From Pseudomonadota bacterium (GTDB taxonomy: Bacteria > Myxococcota_A > Bradymonadia > UBA4248), in contig WQTY01000125.1 of the NCBI GenBank assembly GCA_009786045.1, positions 1-6,537 on the forward strand: 6,537 nucleotides of DNA, read 5' to 3'. The number at the start of each line of letters is the position of its first letter. Position 1 is the stretch's first letter. Made by a program: the position numbers and the translations under genes. Below, piece by piece: positions 1 through 5,061 of this stretch. Under the pieces are notes generated by a model that was not told the origin of the DNA, did not search any database, and saw nothing but the letters and a program-made list of their open reading frames with translations.

Positions 1-3
1 CAG

Positions 4-131
4 TTTTCTTTCTTATGTGGGGGAACGAGTTCCCCCACACCCCCTGCGACAGCCTCCCCTTTAGGGGAGGTGGCGGCAAAGCCGACGGAGGGGTTTGCGC
101 ATCGCTTTGGGTGAAGGGAAAAATGTTATTG
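4..131 (+). repeat. Palindromic intergenic repeat, copy A (with nested insert)
   Basis: A T-rich leader (4-14) is followed by a strong hairpin with stem TGTGGGGGAA (16-25) and TTCCCCCACA (30-39), loop CGAG, then CCCCCTGC (40-47). A second arm at about 96-131 also matches copy B at 2305-2387. By hand, roughly 30 of 36 bases of this arm agree, with one gap. Between the arms sit about 46 bases (48-93) that copy B lacks. The 5' arm differs from copy B only in the inner stem and loop, and there the changes keep pairing (AA with TT here, AGC with GCT in B). This suggests a conserved folded element, either a mobile palindromic repeat of REP or MITE type or a structured RNA. There is no T-run after the hairpin on either strand, so it is not a standard intrinsic terminator. 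Positions 1-210 contain no convincing gene. Confidence 0.75.
48..93. repeat. Nested small palindromic element inside copy A
   Basis: This block interrupts the repeat relative to copy B. It holds the perfect hairpin CCTCCCCTTTAGGGGAGG (53-70) and a small CGGC-AAA-GCCG hairpin (74-84). It ends in GGAGGGG (87-93), which can also pair with the CCTCCCC that opens the block. From memory, similar short elements beginning CCTCCCC and ending GGAGGGG are dispersed in intergenic DNA of many bacteria, but I could not check this. Copy B may instead be a deletion derivative. Confidence 0.5.
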
Positions 132-210
132 TTTGTGGCAATACATCTCACCTTGCGAACAGATGAAACGCAGTCTGCTTGTGTCGTGATTTAAACTGAA
201 AGCGCACCAC

Positions 211-1269
211 TTACCCATTGTCAGCATGGCTTGCAGGCACTGGCATCGCGGATTTGCGAGAGCCTTTGCCTGTCGCGCGTCTTGGGCGGGGGTTGTCCTG
301 ATGCTTAGACTGCGAATTGGCCGATATACTGCTGTTGGGCAGATTTGCATGGGCTCTGTAAACCAGGCGAGTGCTTTTCCCCTCACACAATGCCAAAGCC
401 ACATCCAGGATGTCGCCAGACCGCGCCACCAAAGCAGGGAATCTGTCTTTCAAAGCATCAAGCCATGCATGGGGAATACAGGATACCCCATGGTATGCCC
501 CCAGCAAAGCCCCTGTGACGGCGGCATTGGTATCCGTCGCCCCTCCGGCAAGAATGGCAGAGCGAATACTCGAAACAAAGCCCGTACCTCGCCAAAACTG
601 GTGCAGCGCCATTTGCAGGGCAACAGCATTATGGCTGTAGTCGTCTCTGTCTGCACAGGGCATGGCATAATAAGCATTCACCACAGCCTTGTAGATAGAT
701 GGCGAAACGATTTGCGACATGAGCATGTCCCACACTTCGAGCTTTGTCATACCTCTGAGGATGGCATGCAAACAGAGTGCATAGATTTGAGCCACTTCGA
801 CACACATTTCCTCATCATGGGTGAGGCGAGTTTCGAAAGCAACTCGCTCCCGCAGCGTCGCTGCGTCGCAGGAAAGTGAAGCCAGAACCAGTGGGATCTG
901 ACGCACCAGCAGCAAGCTGCTGCATGCCGCTGCATGATTTCGTGCCTGAGACCTCTGCCAGAGCTCAGCGGCAGATGGTACTTTCCGGGTTCCAAATACT
1001 TCCTGCATGACACTGTCGAGTTCGTTGGGTGAAGCAGCAACCCACCGATGACAGGCCCTGGCCCAGGCATCATAGTTGACACCATGCCTGGCGTAACAAT
1101 TCAGGCCAAGCAATAACAGCTCCGACTCATCACTCATTTCTCCAGGCTGCCACCCGATCTGGTTCGCCATTTTCGCCATCTCTGCGGCACGCATAAAAAG
1201 ATGGGGATTCCCCAAACAATCTCCCAGAATAGCCCCATGAAACAGACCACTTAAACGCTCCTTCATCAT
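211..1269 (-). CDS. ADP-ribosylglycohydrolase (DraG/ARH) family protein, diverged metal site
   Basis: Predicted protein of 352 residues. Family members (DraG, ARH1, ARH3) are all-helical di-magnesium enzymes that remove ADP-ribose from proteins or small molecules. Here the N-terminal RLSGLFHGAILGDCLG (5-20) matches the family opening, SDES (46-49) sits where TDDT is usual, and GGATDTNAAVTGALLGAYHG (242-261) matches the usual GGDTDTNAAIxGALLGA. D47, D246 and T247 are kept, but one acid is Glu48 and the first Asp of the C-terminal pair is Ala244. Activity may therefore be altered or lost. The ATG at 1269 was chosen because AGGAGG (1278-1283) lies 8 bases upstream; the open frame continues to 1572 but would overlap rsmI by more than 100 bases. 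The last 50 or so residues form a Ser/Arg/Lys-rich tail beyond the domain. No partner gene is adjacent, so the substrate is unknown. Confidence 0.82.
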   Translation of the reverse strand: MMKERLSGLFHGAILGDCLGNPHLFMRAAEMAKMANQIGWQPGEMSDESELLLLGLNCYARHGVNYDAWARACHRWVAASPNELDSVMQEVFGTRKVPSAAELWQRSQARNHAAACSSLLLVRQIPLVLASLSCDAATLRERVAFETRLTHDEEMCVEVAQIYALCLHAILRGMTKLEVWDMLMSQIVSPSIYKAVVNAYYAMPCADRDDYSHNAVALQMALHQFWRGTGFVSSIRSAILAGGATDTNAAVTGALLGAYHGVSCIPHAWLDALKDRFPALVARSGDILDVALALCEGKSTRLVYRAHANLPNSSISANSQSKHQDNPRPRRATGKGSRKSAMPVPASHADNG

Positions 1270-1277
1270 CACCCGTT

Positions 1278-1283
1278 CCTCCT
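1278..1283 (-). promoter_or_regulatory. Ribosome binding site AGGAGG fixing the start at 1269
   Basis: On the minus strand AGGAGG lies 8 bases before the ATG at 1269. It is a full Shine-Dalgarno match and decides the start of the ADP-ribosylglycohydrolase homologue against the longer open frame that runs into rsmI. Confidence 0.8.
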
Positions 1284-1379
1284 GACATCGCGGCAACTTT
1301 GCCTCACACAAATGATGCCAGTCGAATCCGAACTGTGACGCCATGTCTGACAAGAAATAGCATTGAATGCCCTGCACAC

Positions 1380-1406
1380 TTGCAGCCGTCGAATGAACAG
1401 TATACA
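1380..1406 (+). promoter_or_regulatory. Candidate promoter in the divergent gap (weak)
   Basis: The 181-base divergent region (1270-1450) must carry promoters for both genes. On the plus strand TTGCAG (1380-1385) is followed after 15 bases by TATACA (1401-1406), a shortish spacer, which would start rsmI mRNA near 1413. On the minus strand TATACT occurs over the same bases (1404-1399) but lacks a good -35. The shared TATAC core could serve both directions. No operator-like inverted repeat is evident. Confidence 0.3.
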
Positions 1407-1450
1407 TCGCCAGCATTCGGGCGCAGTTCGCGCCCCCAAGGCAGGCTCCC

Positions 1451-2302
1451 ATGTCGATCCCCCCCCCCGGAACTCTGTATATTGTCGCCACGCCAATCGG
1501 AAACCTCGACGATATTTCCAAACGAGCGCTTGATGTGTTGCACAATGTCGATTTTATCTTGTGCGAAGACACGCGTCACAGCAGTGTTTTGCTAGATCGT
1601 TTCCAAATCCGAAAACGCCTTGTGAGCTATTTTTCGCATAACGAAGCCCTTAGAACAGAACAGATAATACCATCGCTGCTTGAGGGACAGTCTGCGGCAC
1701 TTATCACGGATGCCGGCACCCCCGGCATTTCTGATCCCGGGGCGCGTCTTGTCGATGCCTGTCACAAAGCGAACGTGCGCGTTTGCCCAATTCCCGGGGC
1801 ATGTGCTGTCGCTGCTGCACTCAGTGCCTGCGGATTCTATGATTATCCCGGTTATCGCTTTATGGCCTTTTTCCCTCGAAAATCATCCGAGCGCATTGCA
1901 CTGTTTGAGTCTTTCCGAGAAGATCCCACACTGATGGCCGGATACGAATCGCCTCAGCGCATTGTTTCTCTGCTTGAGGATCTCGTTTCTGTTCTCGGAC
2001 CTGAAAGGCGCGTTTGCCTGGCGCGAGAGCTTACAAAGAAATACGAAACCATCGTGCGAACTTCTGCCCAGTCACTTCTGGAGCAGCTCCGCGCCACGCC
2101 CTGCAAAGGCGAACTGTGCCTTGTCATCGAAGGCAATCCCAAGGTCGCCCCCCCCACGACGATTTCGGATGATGCCAGTCGGATGATTGCCTGCCTGAAG
2201 GCAAAGAGCATATCCTCACGAGACATTCGCGATATCGTGTCAGAGTATTTCGGAATCAAACCCAAAATCGTCTACCAGCACCTTCTTAATAACGACGATT
2301 AG
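1451..2302 (+). CDS. rsmI: 16S rRNA 2'-O-ribose C1402 methyltransferase RsmI
   Basis: Predicted protein of 283 residues, close to the usual 280-290. RsmI uses S-adenosylmethionine to methylate the ribose of C1402 in the decoding centre of 16S rRNA in the 30S subunit. The tetrapyrrole-methylase fold is clear: GTLYIVATPIGNLDDIS (7-23), CEDTR (38-42), ITDAGTPGISDPG (85-97), PIPGACAVAAALSACG (113-128, where LPGPSA is common), FPRKSSER (141-148), YESPQR (165-170, His usual at the fifth place) and ARELTKKYET (191-200). The C-terminal segment (about 238-283) resembles the small helical domain seen in the family. The ATG at 1451 is preceded by AAGGCAGG (1438-1445), and the protein opens at the usual PPGTLY. 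Codons 3-6 are a run of ten C. The stop is 10 bases before the hairpin of repeat copy B. Confidence 0.96.
   Translation: MSIPPPGTLYIVATPIGNLDDISKRALDVLHNVDFILCEDTRHSSVLLDRFQIRKRLVSYFSHNEALRTEQIIPSLLEGQSAALITDAGTPGISDPGARLVDACHKANVRVCPIPGACAVAAALSACGFYDYPGYRFMAFFPRKSSERIALFESFREDPTLMAGYESPQRIVSLLEDLVSVLGPERRVCLARELTKKYETIVRTSAQSLLEQLRATPCKGELCLVIEGNPKVAPPTTISDDASRMIACLKAKSISSRDIRDIVSEYFGIKPKIVYQHLLNNDD
1459..1468 (+). repeat. Poly-C tract (10 C) at codons 3-6 of rsmI
   Basis: An uninterrupted run of ten C encodes the end of Ile3 and Pro4-Pro6. Runs of this length in coding DNA are prone to slipped-strand length change. Reading by hand, one extra C would bring a stop at 1531-1533, and one C fewer a stop at 1593-1595, so any single-base change switches the product off. 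As given, the frame is intact. A second run of eight C lies in the same gene at 2148-2155. Confidence 0.85.
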
Positions 2303-2304
2303 AG

Positions 2305-2387
2305 TTTTTTTATGTGGGGGAGCATTGCTCCCCCACACCCCCTGCAATGCTGCGCATTGCTTGTGGGTAGAGGGCAAAGTGTTAGTG
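2305..2387 (+). repeat. Palindromic intergenic repeat, copy B, between converging genes
   Basis: Seven T (2305-2311) lead into a hairpin with stem TGTGGGGGAG (2313-2322) and CTCCCCCACA (2328-2337), extendable inward by GC. CCCCCTGC (2338-2345) and the second arm shared with copy A (about 2351-2387) follow. It fills the gap between rsmI and the converging peptidase gene and could act as a two-way transcription barrier, but no T-run follows the hairpin in either direction. The right end of the matching region overlaps the last codon and TAA of the peptidase gene (2382-2387). Confidence 0.72.
2344..2360. other. Second hairpin in copy B
   Basis: GCAATGC (2344-2350) and GCATTGC (2354-2360) form a perfect 7-bp stem with a 3-base loop, 6 bases after the large hairpin. 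The inner part of the large hairpin also reads GCATTGC (2322-2328), so the left arm here could pair with either partner. That allows alternative folds or a loop-loop contact. Confidence 0.55.
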
Positions 2388-4151
2388 CTTTACTGCACGC
2401 CTCGTTAGTCTGACAGCCAAAAGTGCAAGGCAGACCAATATGAGTGCAAGCGGGGAGAATGGCGCTGAGGATGATCGCCCCGTGCTGCACCCATTGACCG
2501 CAAGCAATTCGACGTTGGGATCCACCCCCACGAGGGACTCATCCAGGCATGCACCGTTGTAGCAAACGCTGTCTCCTTCACAGCTGCCGCATGTTCCGCC
2601 ACAGCCATCGGAACCACAGGATTTGCGTTCACAATTCGGGGTACACGAACTCTTGCATTTTCCTTCGACACAATAGCCATCGCCACATGTACCACATTCT
2701 CCCCCGCAGCCATCATCGCCACATGCCCTGCCATGGCAATTGGGCACACATGCGGCTACGCATGCGCCGTTTTGGCACACCTGCTGCCTGCCATCGCAGG
2801 TTCCGCACGACCCGCCGCAGCCGTCCGAACCACAGACTTTGTCCCGGCAGTTTGGTGTGCAGGTGCACGTCGAATCGGGTTTGCAGGTTTCACCTTCCGG
2901 GCAGCTGCCGCAAATGCCTCCACAGCCATCGCTTCCGCAGGCTTTGCCATCACAATCGGGAACACAGGCACAAATCCCGGCAGCATCGCAGGCATATCCC
3001 ATCGGACAGCTACCACATGTTCCGCCGCAACCATCTGGACCGCAATCCTTTCCGTCACATCGCGGAACACAGACGCAGCTGCCATTCTGACAAACCATGG
3101 GCGGGGAACAGCTTCCGCATGACCCGCCGCAGCCGTCCGAACCACAAGTCTTGTCGCTACAGTTGGGGACACAAACACATTGATTATTCTGGCAGGTTCG
3201 ATCGCTGGCACATGTTCCGCATGACCCGCCGCAGCCGTCCGAACCACAAGCTTTGCCGCTGCAATTGGGCGCGCAGACACACTGATTGTTCTGGCAGGTC
3301 CGATCACTGGCACACGTTCCGCATGAGCCGCCGCAACCGTTATCACCACAAGTTTTGCCGCTGCAATTGGGCACGCAGACACATTGATTGCTCTGGCAGG
3401 TTCGATTGCTGGCACATGTTCCGCATGAGCCACCGCAGCCATTGTCGCCACAAGCTTTGCCGCTGCAATTGGGCACGCAACAGGTATAGCTCGGAAGCCC
3501 CTTATAGCCATTCTGCGTGGTCCAATACGAAATACTGCCGCCACAGCCGCTCGTAGCCCTGTATGGGCAATCGTGAGCGCCGCTTGAGGTGTTAACGCCA
3601 AAGTGCAGGTGAGGGCCGGTGCTGCACCCAGAGCTGCCGACGCGGCCAAGAACCTGACCACAGCTCACTGTCGCCCCGTTGGCAACAGCGACTGTTCCCC
3701 TTTTCATATGACAGTAAATCGTCGTTTTGCCATCGGCGTGCCTGACTCTGACGTAATTGCCGCAAGAAGTGGATGTTCCGCACGTGGAATTTGAAGCAGA
3801 CGTCTGGCGATCGAAATACCCGTCGGCCACTGCGGTGACGGTGCCCGCCGCCGCAGCCACAATGGGACGGCTGTTGTTCGCATCCATGCCCGCAAATCCG
3901 CCAATGCCAAAATCCGTCCCGGAGTGTTGATCATAGGTATGCGTTCCGCAGTTCCAATCGCGCCTTACGCCGCTGGTTCGGTTCAAATCATAATAGGCAG
4001 TCACATAACAGCCACCCGATTTGTTACACTCGGTAAGAGGGAGACTGTAGGTTTGCGCGGCAGCAGTGACAGAAAATACACACACCAGGGCAAAAGCCGC
4101 ACCGAGGGAGAGAACGATACCAGACATTCTGAACAATGCGTTTTGTATCAT
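2382..4151 (-). CDS. Secreted M23 metallopeptidase with nine Cys-rich repeats and MYXO-CTERM-like tail
   Basis: Predicted protein of 589 residues. Order: signal peptide (about 1-32, hydrophobic core 11-30, likely cleavage after AAA at 30-32); M23 (LytM/lysostaphin-type) zinc peptidase domain (about 66-190); nine tandem 8-Cys repeats (225-535); Gly-Cys (554-555), hydrophobic segment (about 565-580) and basic end RLTRRAVKH. The M23 site is complete: HSGTD (zinc ligands H76 and D80), YCHMK (H148) and GPHLHFGV (H181 and H183). The family cleaves peptide cross-links of peptidoglycan or elastin-like substrates. The tail resembles MYXO-CTERM sorting signals, so the protein is probably exported and held at the outer surface, where the cysteines would be disulfide-bonded. 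The start overlaps the stop of the propeller gene (ATGA), with GGAGG at 4159-4163. Peptidase family and export are well supported; the substrate (self wall, other bacteria or host protein) is unknown. Confidence 0.9.
   Translation of the reverse strand: MIQNALFRMSGIVLSLGAAFALVCVFSVTAAAQTYSLPLTECNKSGGCYVTAYYDLNRTSGVRRDWNCGTHTYDQHSGTDFGIGGFAGMDANNSRPIVAAAAGTVTAVADGYFDRQTSASNSTCGTSTSCGNYVRVRHADGKTTIYCHMKRGTVAVANGATVSCGQVLGRVGSSGCSTGPHLHFGVNTSSGAHDCPYRATSGCGGSISYWTTQNGYKGLPSYTCCVPNCSGKACGDNGCGGSCGTCASNRTCQSNQCVCVPNCSGKTCGDNGCGGSCGTCASDRTCQNNQCVCAPNCSGKACGSDGCGGSCGTCASDRTCQNNQCVCVPNCSDKTCGSDGCGGSCGSCSPPMVCQNGSCVCVPRCDGKDCGPDGCGGTCGSCPMGYACDAAGICACVPDCDGKACGSDGCGGICGSCPEGETCKPDSTCTCTPNCRDKVCGSDGCGGSCGTCDGRQQVCQNGACVAACVPNCHGRACGDDGCGGECGTCGDGYCVEGKCKSSCTPNCERKSCGSDGCGGTCGSCEGDSVCYNGACLDESLVGVDPNVELLAVNGCSTGRSSSAPFSPLALILVCLALLAVRLTRRAVKH
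2385..2492 (-). other. C-terminal sorting-like signal (Gly-Cys, hydrophobic segment, basic end)
   Basis: Residues 554-589 of the peptidase have the three parts seen in MYXO-CTERM tails: a Gly-Cys pair (554-555) in a Ser/Gly-rich stretch, a hydrophobic helix (about 565-580) and an Arg/Lys end (R581, R584, R585, K588). In Myxococcota such tails are thought to be processed by CAAX-protease or rhomboid-type myxosortases at the Cys. The hydrophobic part is somewhat shorter than typical, and a plain membrane anchor is the alternative. Confidence 0.65.
2547..3479 (-). repeat. Nine tandem 8-cysteine repeats within the peptidase gene
   Basis: Repeats start at residues 225, 259, 293, 327, 361, 396, 431, 468 and 503, with period 34-37 residues (102-111 bases). 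The pattern is C-x3-C-x4-C-x4-C-x3-C-x2-C-x5-C-x4-C, with small spacing changes in later units, giving 72 Cys. The core is PNCxxKxCGxDGCGGxCGxC. In the first five units the last Cys is separated from the next unit by one residue (C-x-C). Units 1-3 differ by only a few residues from each other, while later units are more diverged. The even Cys number suggests each unit folds with four internal disulfides, forming a rod-like spacer or a binding region. Confidence 0.93.
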
Positions 4152-4981
4152 TGCTTTTCCTCCAGCATAAAGGCGTTTCCTGAATGGATATCCAGCTGCC
4201 AGAGACTATCGCCGGCATCAAAATGAATCGTATGATTGTCCACAAACCAAAGGGCATCCCCGCGACTGGGTACGGGAATAAATTCTTCCGGGAGAGAGCC
4301 CATGCCAACACGCACGCCAACATTGGTGAGCTGACGCTGGCCAATGTTCTTGTCGTCAAGCCTGACCACATACCATGATGCCAGGCCGCTGAATGTTGCA
4401 ATGAACACCAACGCCCTGCCATCGGGAGAGAAGTGCGGCCAATGCATCATCCCCTGACCGGAAGCCAGCTCCGGCAAGAGAACGCGCCCTTCCAAATCGA
4501 TAAGCGCCATATGCATGGCATCGAAACCTTCGTTGTAGGCATGTCTGGACACGACGATAGATTTCGCATCAGGTGAAAGCGCAAAGTCGCTCTCGATGCC
4601 GGTTGCCAGCGTACGCTTCTCATAACCGCCCTGTCTCCATTGCATCCTTTGCAGATTCTTATGGGAGACGTAAACGATATCATCGTCACCAACATGACGT
4701 GCACTATAGACCCCATCATCCACGAGAACGGCCTGCGAATCTCCCGAAATGCGGTACAGCTCCCCGACAAGCGCATCTGGACTGGCATCCTGAGGCACAG
4801 GAGGAAAAACGGCAACAAGTGATGACCCTGCCCGCGTGTCGAGGGTTTCCACAAGCATGCCGGGAAACATGAGCTGCGCTGAAAACTGAGCCGCTTCCGA
4901 GTCCTGCCGCTGCAGCGCCGACCAGGCAAAAAACGCGCCGACGACCACAAGCCCGACGATAACCAGAACTGCTTTCTTCAT
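4148..4981 (-). CDS. Membrane-anchored beta-propeller-like (WD40/TolB PD40-type) protein
   Basis: Predicted protein of 277 residues. The N-terminus MKKAVLVIVGLVVVGAFFAW is an uncleaved-looking signal anchor (about 3-20), leaving the rest outside the cytoplasmic membrane. Two segments match TolB/PD40 blade motifs: FALSPDAKSIVVS (133-145) and FSPDGRALVF (184-193). Other stretches (about 91-106, 203-218, 245-254 and 258-273) look like blade strands of the form x-LW-x-LD-x-x-x-G. About five or six blades would fit, fewer than a large propeller. No catalytic motif is seen, so binding or scaffolding is more likely than enzymatic activity. The ATG at 4981 is preferred over GTG at 4996 because GGAGG (4988-4992) lies 6 bases before it. 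The stop overlaps the start of the M23 gene, suggesting translational coupling and a shared envelope role. The specific function is not recognised. Confidence 0.7.
   Translation of the reverse strand: MKKAVLVIVGLVVVGAFFAWSALQRQDSEAAQFSAQLMFPGMLVETLDTRAGSSLVAVFPPVPQDASPDALVGELYRISGDSQAVLVDDGVYSARHVGDDDIVYVSHKNLQRMQWRQGGYEKRTLATGIESDFALSPDAKSIVVSRHAYNEGFDAMHMALIDLEGRVLLPELASGQGMMHWPHFSPDGRALVFIATFSGLASWYVVRLDDKNIGQRQLTNVGVRVGMGSLPEEFIPVPSRGDALWFVDNHTIHFDAGDSLWQLDIHSGNAFMLEEKQ
4159..4163 (-). promoter_or_regulatory. Ribosome binding site GGAGG of the M23 gene, inside the propeller gene
   Basis: GGAGG lies 7 bases before the ATG at 4151 and within the last codons of the upstream gene. Together with the ATGA overlap (4151-4148) it supports coupled translation of the two proteins. 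Confidence 0.75.
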
Positions 4982-4987
4982 CGCATG

Positions 4988-4992
4988 CCTCC
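4988..4992 (-). promoter_or_regulatory. Ribosome binding site GGAGG fixing the start at 4981
   Basis: GGAGG sits 6 bases before ATG at 4981 on the minus strand. It would fall inside the coding region if GTG at 4996 were used, so the ATG is the better start. Confidence 0.7.
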
Positions 4993-5019
4993 ACACAATA
5001 AATCCAAAACGCCTTATTT

Positions 5020-5028
5020 AGTATATCA
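5020..5028 (-). promoter_or_regulatory. Extended -10 promoter for the propeller-peptidase pair
   Basis: On the minus strand TGA-TATACT (5028-5020) is a TGn extended -10 with five of six consensus bases. At a 17-base spacer the -35 position reads TGGAGC, which is poor, as is common for extended -10 promoters; TTGATG lies further up with a 21-base gap. Transcription would start near 5013, giving a leader of about 30 bases before the ATG at 4981. A small palindrome ATCATGAT (5025-5032) overlaps the -10 edge. No terminator is visible after comM, so read-through is also possible. Confidence 0.5.
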
Positions 5029-5061
5029 TGATCCCGAAAATCGCTCCATCAAATTTATCGC

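Noticed and set aside
226..879. Plus-strand open frame of 217 codons
   Set aside because: Antisense to the ADP-ribosylglycohydrolase homologue; no recognisable domain and no good ribosome binding site.
1270..1572. N-terminal extension of the ADP-ribosylglycohydrolase homologue up to 1572
   Set aside because: It would overlap the start of rsmI on the other strand, has no family similarity, and a perfect AGGAGG precedes ATG at 1269.
2313..2337. Rho-independent terminator between rsmI and the peptidase gene
   Set aside because: The hairpin is strong, but the T-run is on the wrong side: T's precede it on the plus strand and A's follow it on the minus strand. It is kept as a repeat, with a termination role only possible.
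2547..3479. CRISPR-like array
   Set aside because: The repeats are contiguous coding units of 102-111 bases without unique spacers and translate into a regular 8-Cys motif.
2549..3556. Long plus-strand open frame (335 codons) rich in His, Arg, Ser and Cys, and further plus-strand frames at 2733-3122 and 2740-3090
   Set aside because: They lie opposite the Cys-rich repeats of the M23 gene and simply mirror the repeated DNA. The real frame on the minus strand has a signal peptide, active-site motifs and a sorting-like tail.
2756..3661. Minus-strand open frame of 301 codons, Ala/Val-rich
   Set aside because: An out-of-frame reading of the same repeat region, with no start signal or domain.
4982..4996. 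GTG start for the propeller protein at 4996
   Set aside because: The Shine-Dalgarno GGAGG falls inside this extension and is well placed for ATG at 4981.
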